DNA of 64,000 nt from Undaria pinnatifida (GCA_012845835.1 JABAKD010000012.1:4019570-4083569); one strand, 5' to 3'; positions 29,540 to 40,932 are shown, counted from the first letter of the stretch. The notes: generated from the letters alone by a model not told the origin. Translations and numbers: made by a program.

Positions 29540-31850
29540 GTTGTTTGCCCGGAATGCGACGAGCAACATCAGACACCCTCCACGCAAGGACGCCGTAAAA
29601 TATGACTCAGCTGCGGTGGCATCACCCGCCGGAGTCAGTATCTACGACATTTACGACCCAGATACCAACGACTTTAATACCGGTATTTATTGGCCGTGTT
29701 TCGGATACGATGCGTAACACCTCTGGCCCTCCAAGAGGGACGCCGGAAATAATGACTCACCTGCCAGTAGCCTCTACGACACGTCTGGGTTATTATCTAG
29801 AATAAAGTACGGAAGTCGGGAAATATGTTGTTACATGAGTTTTATCGCGGTCAACCAAATTTTCAATAACCTCCCCCCCCCCCGCCCCCGCCATTTTACA
29901 CACACTGCTCGTGCCGACCGTAGCAGTAGTAGTAACCAGTAGCAACAACAGGAATACCCGTACTGGTACTTACCTTTTTATTGCCCGCATTTTGAATGCG
30001 ACGGGTACTGTAACATCTGTCCCTCCGAGAGGGACGCCGGAAAATGACTCAGCGGCGGTGGCATCATCCCGCCGGAGTCCGTGTATACCGACAGCAGTTC
30101 CTACTCACTACCGACAGCAGCAGTAGCACCCAGTAAGTACCGACAGCAACAGCAGTACCGGTATTTGTGTATTTGTTGGCCGCACTATTGGGTGTGAGGG
30201 GTCACACACACCAATGTTCGTAGTATTGATGGAGGGACGCTTGAAAACGATCCACCAGCGGTGGCATCACCAGAGCCAGTGTAGACCGACAGTTAATACC
30301 CGCACCGACAGCAGCGGTAGTAGTACCCCCCCCCACTCCCCTTTCCCTCTCCCCCTCCCCCACCGCCCACGACAACAAGTAACTACTGGTGTACTGATAT
30401 TTTTATACAAGGGCTCCGCTCCGCGGGCGGCTAAGAAAGCCGCCCGTTACGCTCTTTGCGAGAAAGAATACAGCAACATATCAAGCGGGCACAAAATATG
30501 ACGCCCATGGTTTTGGTGCAACTAGTGATTTGATTGTGCCAAGGGCTACTTGTACAGAGCTGATTGCCCTGTGCTGTGCTGCGTGCTTGCTTCAGTAAGG
30601 TTGTAAATTTGCTAAAACCATAGGAATAAAATGATGAAGACCGAGAGAGGACGACAACGAAGAAAGCGAAAGGACGAGTACACAGCAGTACACGCGTACA
30701 TACTGGTACATCATATGAGGCTTTTGTGGGCTGATTGCTGTGCTGTGGTGTGCCGTTCTCTCCCTACGATGACCGCCCGACGGCAACATACTGCTACTGG
30801 TTTAGCTCTAAGAGCTGCGGGTGGGTGTGTTTTTAGTGTCGTTTGAGCAAAACCCGGTGCAACACAAGCGTGTACTTGTATCGTACCGTCGTCAATAAAT
30901 AACGTGTCATGTGATACGTACGTGCACAAATAAACGTGCACGTGTTACTGCCATTCGTATTCGGACAAACTTGTTGTGCTTGACTTTGTTTGTTGGCCCT
31001 TTTACGTTGAATTTAGTGTGGGAACGGCCCTCTTGCTCATTTTGTACTCCTTTTTTGTTCTGACTCGAGATTTGAACATCCGTTTTTAACCTTTTTTTTC
31101 GACTCTCGATGAAAACATATTGATTTTGGTGTGAAAAAAAAAGATTGAAAGTAGTGGGGGGATATTTATCTCAACACAGTGCTGGAGATTGTCTTGAAGT
31201 TAGTGTCGGGGTAGTCCCGGAGAAGGCGAAGACAGCAAGGAACGCAAAGAAAGCCGCCGGGAAGGTTCTCCGAGAGGAGGGTTTAGGCAGGCGTGTCCCG
31301 GGTAGGAGCTCTGAGAGCGAAGCAGGGCTTCATAATCAAGTGATTCCAAGACAAACTACTTGCCGAGATATTTGTATGTGTATATAATCAAGTGATTCCA
31401 AGACGAATTACTTGCCGAGATATTTGTAAATATGTCCCATGTGTTGGCCGCGATTTGGATGGGACAGTATTTTAACACCTCGCGCCCTCCGAGAGGGGCG
31501 CCGGAAAATGACTCACCGGGGGGGGCATCACCCGGCAGAGTTAGTATATACCAACACTTATTGCCCGCTACCGACAGCAGCAGTAGTTGTCGCACCCAGC
31601 ACCAACAACATTAGTACCGGTATTTTTGTGTGTATTGACCGCGTTTTTTTTTTTTTTTTTTCCCAACACGGAGTCAGCTTGTTGCCCTCTGTGTATGTTG
31701 TTCCTTTCCGAGCATGGCACCGCACTATTGAGAGAATGATACCTGGTAACGGTTTGGCTGAACGCGGCGGGTGTCGAACCCCTCACGCTCTTCGAGAGGG
31801 GCGCTGGAAAATGACTCAGCGGCGGTGGAATCAGTTGCCAGTGTAGTAAC
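29540..31850. repeat. Dispersed repeat family K with GAGAGGG palindrome
   Basis: A block containing CCCTCCGAGAGGGACGCCGG and AAAATGACTCAGCGGCGGTG, followed by CATCACCC, PACCGACAGCAG-like triplets and TACCGGTATTT, recurs at about 29585-29690, 29730-29790, 30015-30175, 30235-30320, 31480-31625 and 31785-31870. Spacing is irregular. No frame is kept open across copies, so it is not a coding repeat. Confidence 0.65.
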
Positions 31851-31974
31851 GACAGTTTTAATTCCGATATTTACGTACTTGACCGCCCCCCCTCTCCCCC
31901 CCCCCTCTACCGTCGGGTTCAGTCAATTTTTTCTTATTGTTCCTCTGTCCGGGCACGTTGTTTACGGCCAATGT

Positions 31975-32100
31975 ATATGCCAGTATGTGCTGGTATAAAC
32001 TGGCAGTATGTACTGTTATATAAACTGGTGGTATGCCCTGGTATATAAACTGGCGGTATGCCCTGGTATATAAACTGGCGGTATGCCGTGGTATGTACTC
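31975..32100. repeat. Minisatellite, TATAAACTGG-type units
   Basis: Four to five units of about 27 bp, variants of TATATAAACTGGCGGTATGC followed by CCTGG. Non-coding. Confidence 0.85.
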
Positions 32101-32264
32101 GCAGTATAGATGTGAATGAAACTCTCGCGAGCTACGTACGCCGTACGGCGTAAGATATCATCCCCTCGCAGCGGGCGTAAGGTTGGCGAATTTTGAAGCC
32201 TCGAATCTGTCCGGTATCTGTTGGTGCTGCCCGACCGCGGCGGACATCCAGTCGTTTTACAGAC

Positions 32265-32958
32265 AGACAGGGGCGCTTTCAGAGACGGTTCAATCGCAAC
32301 AGCCGACGCCACCACTGCCGCCTCCGCGTCCTCTGTCCCAGCGTCGTCGCTCTATGCACTCTCTTTATGCAATCACTTTACGCGCTCATTTTACGCACTC
32401 ATTTTACCCACTCACCTTATATAATAATGCTACCCTCTCATTTTACGCACCCACTTTACGCACTATATCTACGCTTTGCGAGACGGCCCAACGGCAACAG
32501 TCGCGGCTACCGGAGTGTCCTCTAGCCCCGCGACGCCGTCGACTCTGCCTCTCTCGACTTTGGAATTTACTTTACGCGCTCACGTTACACACTCATTTTT
32601 CGCACTCACTTTAAGCATTCATTTTACCCAACTCAAATTACGCACTCACTTTGCGCACTCACTTTACGCACTCACTTTACGCACTCCGTCACGTTTGCAA
32701 GGGGCGGCGGTTTGCGACACGGCGCGACAGCCGCCACTAGCACCGCCGGTGCATTCTCCGACGCCGCGACGTTGTCGAAGTTGTCTCTCTCGCCGCCTTA
32801 CGCACTCATTTCTTAAGCACTCGAATCACGCACTCACTTGAAGCGCTCGTTTCGCCCATTCGCTCTGTGCGCTCGTTTTACGCACGCTCGCTCATTTTAC
32901 CCACTCTCATTATACGCACTCAAATTACGCACATTTTACGCACTCTTTTTACTCACAG
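32265..32958 (+). repeat. Decayed tandem copies of the LONRF RING-exon start
   Basis: Segments at about 32272-32356, 32473-32575 and 32697-32805 resemble the start of the functional exon at 32959 (GCGGTTTGCGAGACGGCGCG ... GCCGCC ... TCGACCCTGCCTCTCTC ... TTTGGAAT). They are separated by tracts of CACTCACTTTACG and CACTCATTTTACG. Spacing is about 200-260 bp. They stop before the RING cysteines and are interrupted by stops in places, so they look like partial exon duplications. Confidence 0.65.
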
Positions 32959-33193
32959 GGGGGAGCGGTTTGCGAGACGGCGCGGCCGCCGCCGCCGGTG
33001 GTGGTGCGTCATTTGGCGCCGCTACGTCTTCGACCCTGCCTCTCTCAGCTTTGGAATGCGGTGTGTGCCTGTCGCTGGTGTGCCAGCCCGTGAGCCTGAG
33101 CTGCGGGCACTCGTTCTGCCGGGTCTGCCTGGTGAACACCCTCCGCCGGAACAAGAAGAAGTGTCCAACCTGCCGAGCGGTTTGCCACAACAG
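32959..33193 (+). CDS. LONRF-type gene, RING exon
   Basis: Low-complexity Gly/Ala sequence, then the complete RING. The zinc ligands in order are CxxC, then C and H in SCGH, CRVC and CPTC. The donor is AACAG|GTGGGA, leaving AG to join C of the next exon. Confidence 0.9.
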
Positions 33194-36100
33194 GTGGGAG
33201 GCAGGGGAAAGAGGGGGCGAGGGGATATATACTCCTTTCGTGCAGGGCCATAATTGTGTGAAATTAGCTTCAGACCCTCGCATTCCTGCAATGCTGGGAT
33301 GGGGCACGTCGGGTTTTCATCGACCATGCAGACATTGATTGCACCGGGGTCGGATAGGGGGGGGGTAGTGTCGAATGTGCCGAGCGTTTTTTCTCACCGC
33401 GTAAGATGAGGGAAATGTGGGGAGAGAGGGGAAAGAAGGGGGGAGGGAGAGAGGGGAGGGGGGGAGGAAAAGGAGTCAACGTGCCGAGCAGTTTGCTACG
33501 AAAGGCGGGAGGGGGGGGGGGGAGGAAAAGGAGTCAACGTGCCGAGCAGTTTGCTACGAAAGGCGGGAGGAAGGGAATGAGCACGGTGGGGGGGAGGGGG
33601 CGGATCGAGCGCGCCGTATCAAACAGATCCCACCCGGCAAGCACGCTCTTGATCTTGCAGATCATTTATTTTGCAGATCATTTAAGATCAAGGATTTTCT
33701 TCTCGGAAATGTCTAGATCACCCAATGGGGATCTAATCTGCACGGTGTGAAATGCTGTCCACAATATATAGCATCACGAAATGGCGATCTGATTGAGCAC
33801 TACGATGTGTGGAATGCCGTCGGTTCTGTCCTGGTCTATGTCAGCGCCGAGGACCAGCCGGAGGACGTGATGATCGCCAACATAGCGCGGACTTGCTTTC
33901 CGGAGCTGTATGCAAGCCGGCTGAGAGAGGTTGAGGCGGAACAAGATACCTTCATGGCAGTGCTGCCCATTTTCTACTGTGAGTGTTGGTTCTTTTGCTA
34001 TGGGGGAAAAAAGTCCTCTGAAAACTATGCTCTTGTGAGGTTTTTTGTTGTACCTGGTATTTAACGTGAAGAAAAAAAAACGTTCGTGTATGCTGTATTT
34101 TTTTTTGGAAATATGATGAACTCAGCCGGTCAACCTCATAGCTGACGTACTTGCTTCGCTTTTCTTTTTTTCAATGGGAAGGAAAACGAAGGGCGCAATT
34201 TGATGCTGTTAACTCAAGGTATGCTTTTCCACTCGCCGACGCCCAGCCACCCATGAAATGGAAGAAATGTTAACCGACAATCGTATTTGGCAAGAGAGAT
34301 TAGTTGATGTTGGAGTTGTAAGTGCCCAGGAGTCTATAGATTGAGGATTTTCCGGTGTTGTGCTGCGTAGACCTGGCGTTCGCTGAGATTTACGTACAAA
34401 TGAACCTTATGACGCGTACTCTGCTGACCCTGTACTTGTTCAAACCAAACCATTGCTTAGCATCCACTTTGGTCGACCTGTTCCCAACGCGATGCCCCCC
34501 GTGTTGTTCTGCGGTGACAGATAACGTGCCCATGTTCCCGGGGGAAACGCTGAACTTGCATCTCTTCGAGCCGCGGTATAAGCTCATGATGCAGCGAGTC
34601 GTTGGAACCTCGCGAAGGTGAGAGGGAGGGGGGGAGAGAGGAGGGATGGGGGGCGGGAGCGAAATAGAGTTGAGCAGTAAGGGAAGTGTGTGTGGGGGCG
34701 GGGGGCGGGGGGGGGACGAAGTAGAATTCAGAAATAAGGGAATTGTGGGGGGGGAAGGGAGGGGGGTTGAGCTTAGGAGAAGGCGGAGGAGGGGAGCAGG
34801 GAGTAGGAAGAAGTGAAGGAGACGCGATGCAGGCTACACCTTGAGTTCTTCTTTGGGTTGTACGTGTCGGGAAGATGTTTTCCCTGTCGCCGATTTCGTG
34901 CGTACGTATGTATGAACAGGCGGTGTGGTGGTCGAAGACATTTTGTCGCCTAAGCTTTCGTGGTTGTCGCCTGCCTGTGTGTGCGCGCGCAGGTTTGCGT
35001 ACGTTCCTAACTACACGAGCTACGTCGCCACCGTCGGAGATGTGGCGTTGTTGGCTGAAGTGGTGAGTGAGACTGCTGTACCTGTTTTGTTTTGTTTTTC
35101 TGGCGGAGGCATGAATTGCGTCAGCTACATATGGCACATGCGTGTACCACTTTTGGTTTGTTTTGTGTTTTTCCCCTGAGGTATTCCTCAGCTCTAGAGT
35201 GACTAGAGCCTGTCCTGCGACCATGGACTTGGTTATGCGGATTAATGTGAGAACAACAACAACAACAGCAATCTGCTCCTAGCGGTAAAGGCAGAGTGGG
35301 TGACTTTGTGATTGGATGGCTGGAGGACGGTGTTCCACTGTCATGTGTATGTCGTTTTTAATCGTTCTCGTACCATACACTCCACCGTTGGCTTTCCTAC
35401 ATATCCAGCCCCCCCCCCCCCCCCCCCCCCGCCCCCCGTTTCACCCTCTGCCTCCGCGGCTGTTTTGTTTTGTTTTAAATGCCTCCACCAACGAATATAA
35501 TTCACAAATCGAAAACCGAAAAACATACACAACAAAAACAAATTACGAATCAGTCCGAGTGCGAGTTTTTGAGCGACGGACGAGTGCTGCTCGTGGCCAA
35601 GCTCGCGTCGCGACACACGGTCGTGGATCACTTCGTGGAGGACGGGACCCAGGGGCTGCACTACTGTCGACTTGAGCCGCGCCACGACGACCACCCAACC
35701 GACCCCGACGAGGCCGCTAAGTTGGAATCTCTCCACGAGCGGACGAGGGCGCTGGCCACGCGAGTCGTTGAGCCCGTCACGGTGCGTGCCTTTGATTGGT
35801 TTGTTGGTTGGATGGGTGGTTGGTTGATTGGCTGGTTGTTTCGTTTGTTGGTCGGTGTGTTAGTCGACGCCTACGAGGTCTGAAGTTGGAAACCCTTCTC
35901 CGAGCGGACGAGGTCTGTGATCGCGCGAGTCGTTGAGCCCGTCGCGTTGGGTTGGTTGTGTTGTTGGATGATTTATCGATTGATTGCTTGAGTGCTTGCT
36001 TGTTCGGATATTTAGTCGCTTACTGACTTGTGGGCTTGCTTGCTATCTTGCGCGCTTGCTTGCTGGCTGGCTGGCCTGCTGGCTTGCTCCTCGCTCGCCT

Positions 36101-36801
36101 GCTGGCTTGCTTGCTCACGTCTTTGCATGCTGTCGCTTACCGTTGTACCATGCCCCCGCGCCGCGCCCTCCCACCACCACCCCCTTCCGTACCCCTTTGG
36201 AAAAAACTTGTTATGCCATCGGCGATGCCAACAGAGACAAATCGTCGAAAGATACGGAGAGATGCCGCCCAGCGCCGTGGGGCTCTCCTACTGGGCGGCC
36301 TCGGTTCTCCCCCTGACCGTCCGCGAGAAGCAAGCCCTACTCTCAGCTAGGTCCACAACCGACCGCCTTCAGGTGTGCGAGCGCCACCTTGCATCCCTCA
36401 GCAGCAGCAACAGCAGCAGCAGCAGCGATGGTGATGGTGGTGGCGGCGGTGGCGATGATGGCGGTGGTGGCGGTGCCGGTGGTGGTGGTGGTGGTGGTGG
36501 TGGTGGTGACGGCGGCGGAATCGGAGGGCCGATCGTACCCCCTCAGCGAGCGAACGCAGCCGCCGTCGCGGAGGCGTTTGTGCGCCACATTGAAGAGGGG
36601 GTTGACACGGAGGAGGCCCTTGTTGCTGCCGCCGCGGCAGGCCCTGCTGGGGTTGGCGGTGGTGGTAGCGGTGCTGCAGGGGGCGGGAGTGCTTCTGGAG
36701 GCATGGAGGGGGCGGAAAGCCGCCCTGACCGATGGGGAGGGGGGGGTGATAGCGGAGGTGGCAGCGGCAGCGGGGGTGGGGGCAGTGCCTGGGGGAACTA
36801 G
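32959..36801 (+). CDS. RING finger and LON N-terminal domain protein (LONRF type), six exons
   Basis: Exons: 32959-33193, 33845-33978, 34521-34617, 34993-35062, 35554-35781 and 36235-36801. The joined frame has 442 codons and a TAG stop. The first exon opens at an acceptor (ACTCACAG), so the start codon lies upstream and is not identified. A C3HC4 RING begins [20 protein letters not shown] and continues FCRVC and CPTC. A LON substrate-binding domain follows, with [35 protein letters not shown] and FVEDGTQG, then the closing helix [20 protein letters not shown]. The last 150 residues are Gly/Ser/Ala-rich. RING-LON proteins are E3 ubiquitin ligases; no protease active site is expected or seen. 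Partner and substrate are unknown. Confidence 0.88.
33225..33600. repeat. Family F fragment and G-rich duplicated block in LONRF intron 1
   Basis: 33230-33360 matches family F (GGGTTTTCATCGACCATGCA and neighbours). Downstream, GGAAAAGGAGTCAACGTGCC plus GAGCAGTTTGCTACGAAAGG occurs twice (about 33465 and 33524) among runs of G. Confidence 0.6.
33845..33978 (+). CDS. LONRF-type gene, linker exon
   Basis: The acceptor CTATGTCAG and donor TACT|GTGAGT bound it. It encodes [20 protein letters not shown] and [20 protein letters not shown], the helical linker between RING and LON, ending PIFY. Confidence 0.88.
34521..34617 (+). CDS. LONRF-type gene, LON exon 1
   Basis: The acceptor GGTGACAG and donor CGAAG|GTGAGA bound it. 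It carries [20 protein letters not shown], the conserved first strand and the LFEPRY motif of the LON N-terminal domain. Confidence 0.92.
34993..35062 (+). CDS. LONRF-type gene, LON exon 2
   Basis: The acceptor GCGCGCAG and donor AAGTG|GTGAGT bound it. It encodes [20 protein letters not shown] plus AEV, a LON core strand pair, in phase with both neighbours. Confidence 0.88.
35095..35275 (+). repeat. AAC-tailed repeat family C, partial copy in LONRF intron 4
   Basis: It shares GGAGGCATGAATTGCGTCAG, a TATTCCTCAGCTCTAGAGTG block and the GTGAGAACAACAACAACAGC tail with family C. Confidence 0.7.
35554..35781 (+). CDS. LONRF-type gene, LON exon 3
   Basis: The acceptor TACGAATCAG and donor GTCACG|GTGCGT bound it. 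It encodes [20 protein letters not shown], then the [17 protein letters not shown] segment and a helix ending VVEPVT. Confidence 0.9.
36235..36801 (+). CDS. LONRF-type gene, last exon
   Basis: The acceptor GATGCCAACAG precedes AGACAAATC. The exon completes the LON C-terminal helices ([20 protein letters not shown]), then runs into poly-Ser and poly-Gly stretches with a helical island, [20 protein letters not shown], before the stop. Confidence 0.85.
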   Translation, partial: RQIVERYGEMPPSAVGLSYWAASVLPLTVREKQALLSARSTTDRLQVCERHLASLSSSNSSSSSDGDGGGGGGDDGGGGGAGGGGGGGGGGDGGGIGGPIVPPQRANAAAVAEAFVRHIEEGVDTEEALVAAAAAGPAGVGGGGSGAAGGGSASGGMEGAESRPDRWGGGGDSGGGSGSGGGGSAWGN

Positions 36802-38150
36802 CATGGTTTACGCCTAAGATTGTGCTGAAGGGGAGAGGGGGGGCGTCGCGAGTGGGGTGAGGAGGGCGGAGACTTGGGGAGGAGGGGGAGTGTGTGTTCT
36901 GCTAGAGGACCGGTGGCGTTTTTTTTTGTTGCGACCAGGGAAGGGGGGGGGGGGGGGGGCGGGTCTCCTTGCGTGCCGAAAGCTGAAAAGGATGTCCGGT
37001 TCGGTACATTTTGTAGCCAGCCGTCCTGCGCATAATTTTGTTGTTCGCGACTTTTGATTGGTCTACGGTTCGGTCAAATCGAAGACGTCGACGTTGTCTT
37101 CTTTGGGGGCGTGGGCGGGTGGCTCCACACAAACGCTTATCTGCAGTAAAAAGGACGGTGGGCGGTCCCGCCTCTAAGGAGGCGGGGCGAGGGAGGGAAA
37201 GGGGGGGCAGGAAGGAGGGCATTTTTTATTTTACAGATGTTGGAGGGGGAAGGCAAGGGTTCGCGATGTGCCGCCTGGCCAGGATTTCACGTTGAGTTTT
37301 TTGTGTGGGTTTTGTTGTCGGAGGACGGGAAACTGGTGCAAGACAACTCTCGACCTTGCAAAGGAAGAAGAGAGGAGGGGGGCGGGGGGGGGGGGGGGGT
37401 GCGGTGGTGGAGGGGAGGGCCCCTTTCGGGAAGGGGGGAGGGGAAGGGGAGCCGCCCAAGAGTTTAGGCAGCTTGGCACCCCTCCTGTTGTTGCGTGTTA
37501 TTTTAGACAGCAACTGAATTTTGTTTCCGTTCGGGGGGGCTGGATGTGTTTGGACTCCTTTTATATAGACAAGAGAGATAGGTAACGTTTTTTGGATTAT
37601 AAAGTAACTGGTAACAGGCACAACGGATGGCGCCTGCAGCAGAGCTTTTGAGCTCTGTAGAACCACAACGCGGCGGCGGCAGCGGCTGCAGATAGGCGGA
37701 GAAGCTGGTACTGTTTTCCAGATTAAGAGTGATGGGTATCAGGCGAGGAAGGATGTCAGCTGTAGATGTGTATTTGCCGCCACGAGGCGGGAGAGTGGTG
37801 GCGGTGGCCGCGGTGCACCCACCCGGGGACCCAGGGTAGCAGAATACCGGTGGCGTCAAGGCGTGGCAACAGATCCCACGCAATTTTATAGGTTTCTACC
37901 ATAAGAAACTTGAGGAAATCGCGCGCGGGAAGGGGGGTGGGGGTGGGGGCGGACAGCGGCAGTCGTCAGCGGGAAGAAGGGGGATTGGGGGCGGGCAGCG
38001 ACCGCTGTAGCTTGAAGTCTTGATAAATTATTTCTGTCTGGGTTTAGGGGTACCTGGTCTCAGTGGGTGATGCCCGTGAGTTGAGTGTTTTCGGTGATTT
38101 TTCTAGAAGACAGGTTTGATTTCGACCACCGGATACCCTCGGTTGTTGAA
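36802..38150. other. No further gene seen; G-rich 3' flank of the LONRF gene
   Basis: Several G-runs (about 36941-36959 and 37383-37400) and GGAGGGG-type sequence. No exon with convincing borders and domain content was found on either strand. Confidence 0.45.
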
Positions 38151-38575
38151 AGCTTGGGAGACACAAAACAATGCAAGGGTATTGGGATGGCGATATACTG
38201 CTATGTATCCCTTGCAGAAAATGAAGCAAAGGTGATGAGGTGGCGGTATGTATGCTGTGCTCCTTACAGAAAACAAGGTTGGGGTCTTGGGGTTGGGGTA
38301 GCGGCAAATTGTGCTCCCTGTCGACCCCCCCCCCCCCCCGCTTGTCTTGAGTGTCGACGTACTGCTGTGAGCCTTGCAAAACAAAACAAGGCAGAGGTGT
38401 CGGGCTACGGTCGGCGACGTATTGTTGTGTCTTTTGTTGATCCCCCCCTTGCTAGGTGGAGACGCACTGCTATTTTTTCTGTGCAGAAAGCAAGACAGGG
38501 GTGTGTTGGGATTACGGCGGCGGAGTATTGTTGTGTCCTTTGTAACCCCCCCCCCCCCCCCCCCCCCTTTGGTCT
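38150..38575. repeat. Degenerate tandem repeat of 60-100 bp units
   Basis: About five units share a (T/C)TTGCAGAAA(A/G)CAA block, then GGGTGT(T/C)GGG, then GGCG(A/G)(C/T)GTATTGTTGTG, at about 38160, 38215, 38270, 38375 and 38485. Poly-C runs follow some units. The plus frame stays open for 212 codons, giving repeats of a TAxYCCVxC-like pattern; this may be chance. Confidence 0.6.
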
Positions 38576-38739
38576 TGCGGCTGGGGTGATCGTCGTGATG
38601 CGTAACTCTGCGCGAGGGTTGATTGCCGCATGTAGGTGCCAAGAGCGTCTGACGGATTGTGTCCGTAGGTGCGCGCAGGGCACGAATAATAGAGTCCTGA
38701 AATTTCCTCACCGTTGTTGGTGAGCTCTTCCAAACATTT

Positions 38740-38925
38740 ACACTGGTTGGTTTGTTGGTTGGTTTTTTTTTTGGTTGGTTGGTTGGTTGGTTGATTCACA
38801 TCTTGGTTGTTTGGTTGATTGATAATTTAATTTGCTGGTCGGTTGGTTGATTGATAATTTGATTGGCTGGTTCGCTGATTGATTGGTTGGACCGTTGGTT
38901 GGTTGGTTGGTTGGACACAATAGAA
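38740..38925. repeat. (TTGG)n tetranucleotide tract
   Basis: Runs of GGTTGGTTGGTT with TTGATTGA variants. Non-coding. Confidence 0.9.
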
Positions 38926-39244
38926 CAGGAGGTGCTGTCTGTGTTTTTGGGCGCGATAAAAACCCCTGACCTTTGATGAACAACGACATTATTTTTTTTT
39001 GTTTTTTTTGTGTGTCCGTTTGTCGGGCGACCAGCTAGCTATCTCTTCGCTGTGCGTGCGCTTGCTTCTAGCACAACAGCCGGCAGCGGCAGCAGAGGCC
39101 GCGGGAGGTGGCGGTGGCATTTTTTTTTTTTTCTGTACGACAATCACATATAATATTATTTTACTAGTCTAATAATGTTAGATAATAAAATAATAATGAT
39201 GGTAGTGTTCTGGCGTCCTACTCGGCGTGAGCACTACAACAACG

Positions 39245-39440
39245 AAAGCAATCGTAACCGTGGAGCGCTTGAAAGAGTATCGACCGTCTTCACAAATGAT
39301 GTGGTGACCAGCCATTCCGACCGCGGTTACCAGCCGTGGTATATACCGAATATGGTTACCGCTTGCGGTTACCGGTCGGGGGTGCCTGTCACAATCACCG
39401 GTCATAATATCGGGTAGAAATTACCGGTTGTGTTTACCGG
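39245..39440. repeat. GTTACCGG-type degenerate minisatellite, left block
   Basis: Repeated GGTTACC(G/A)(C/G)(C/T) motifs around CCGCGGTTACCAGCC and TGGTTACCGCTTGCGG. The same motif array resumes at 40205. Confidence 0.65.
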
Positions 39441-39555
39441 CCGTTGCAGGCGGCATTAGCAATCTGTCTATTCTGCATAATCAGCAAACAACAAAAACAT
39501 CGGCGCGGACCCAGCCTAGCTTTGCGCACACAGCGGTGTCTCATAAACGAGTTGT

Positions 39556-40212
39556 GAATCTTACTACGGTAGCCCCCCCACACTTTTCTTCAGCGAAATC
39601 GCCGGTTTCAAAACCAGTTCCCGGTCGTATCTCCTGAAATAGTGTGTGCCTCGACACCCCGACGTCATCGTTGGATAGTCCTTTGCACACAAGAAATTGT
39701 ATGGGTACCTTTTTCTCCATAGTATGCTTCCTTGTGTCGAGCAGCCATGACACGTTCGTTCGTTGAAGAAAATCGCTGGTTTTGAAACGTTCGTTAAAGA
39801 AAATAGCTGGTTTTGAAACGTTCGTTAAAGAAAATTGCTGGTTTTGAAACGTTCGTTAAAGAAAATTGCTGGTTTTGAAACGTTCGTTAAAAAAAATTGC
39901 TGGTTTTGAAACGTTCGTTAAAGAAAATTGCTGGTTTTGAAACGTTCGTTGAAGAAAATTGCTGGTTTTGAAACGTTCGTTAAAGAAAATAGCTGGTTTT
40001 GAAACGTTCGTTAAAGAAAATAGCTGGTTTTGAAACGTTCGTTGAAGAAAATAGCTGGTTTTGAAACGTTCGTTAAAGAAAATAGCTGGTTTTGAAACGT
40101 TCGTTGAAGAAAATTGCTGGTTTTGAAACGTTCGTTGAAGAAAATTGCTGGTTTTGAAACGTTCGTTAAAGAAAATCGCTGGTTTTGGGGAGGGCTCTCA
40201 TCGTGGAATCAG
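39556..40212. mobile_element. MITE family B, copy 3, enlarged by an internal array
   Basis: The left end ACTACGGTAGCCCCCCCACA and right end GGGGAGGGCTCTCATCGTGG correspond to the family ends. The element is about 657 bp rather than about 240, because the subterminal AACGTTCGTTAAAGAAAA block has multiplied (see 39750-40190). Confidence 0.7.
39750..40190. repeat. 31-bp minisatellite, 14 units
   Basis: The unit is ACGTTCGTTAAAGAAAATTG followed by CTGGTTTTGAA. The GCTGG core occurs 14 times from 39775 to 40178, exactly 31 bp apart. Variation is confined to a few positions (TAAAG/TGAAG; ATTGC/ATAGC/ATCGC). Confidence 0.95.
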
Positions 40213-40720
40213 TCTTATGAGCGTGAATGCCGTCGCGGTTACCGGTTACCGCCCGTTCGGTGTGTGTATGCCGCCGTGGCTGCCGGTTACCGCCTGTTCT
40301 GAGCGTGGTTACCGGTCGTGATTTCCGTTCGTCGATGCCGGTTCCAGGTGAAGTTACCTGCCGAAACTGACCAAAGCTACCGGTGGTGGATACGGTTACC
40401 GACCGTTCTGAGCGTAGTTACTTGACAGAGATGGCCGTGATTACCGGCCGTGAATGTCGGTCGCGGAAGTAACCGGCCGATGTTTACCTGCCGAAGTTAC
40501 CGGCTGTGGTTACCGGCCACGTTTACCGCCCGTTGTGAGCGTGAATGCCGTCGTGGCTTCTGCTCGCGGTTACCGCCCGTTCTGATCGGGGTTACCTGTT
40601 ACCTCTCGCGGTAGCCAGCCGCAGTTACCGGCCGACTTCTGGGCGTGCTTGCCGCCGTAGCAGCTGGCCGCGGTTACCGGTCGCTCTGAGCATGGTTGCC
40701 GTGAGCGCGGTGCTACTGAC
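40205..40720. repeat. GTTACCGG-type degenerate minisatellite, right block
   Basis: About 20 imperfect copies of GGTTACCGGC(C/T)G and TTACCGCCCGTTCTGAGCGT. It adjoins the enlarged family B element. The short open frames show no domain. Confidence 0.7.
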
Positions 40721-40932
40721 ACGATGGGGCGGCCAACAACGACACAGATCGAGTTCGACTGGGCGAAAAAACGCATCATTCGTTTTGGGAGGTGGGGGTA
40801 GCCTGGTGTACTGAAAGTTTTAGGTTCCGTGGTGAACGACGCACAAATAGAACGAACGACTTGGCGAGGATGTAGCGAGCGACTCGGATGAATAATGAGC
40901 GATGCAGACAACGTGAGAGGCATCCATTTATA

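Noticed and set aside
38085-38723. An expressed cysteine-rich protein gene
   Set aside because: The frame overlaps a tandem repeat, poly-C runs interrupt it, and nothing resembles a known family; kept only as a low-interest finding.
39750-40190. CRISPR array
   Set aside because: The 31-bp units are directly joined with no unique spacers, and the genome is eukaryotic.
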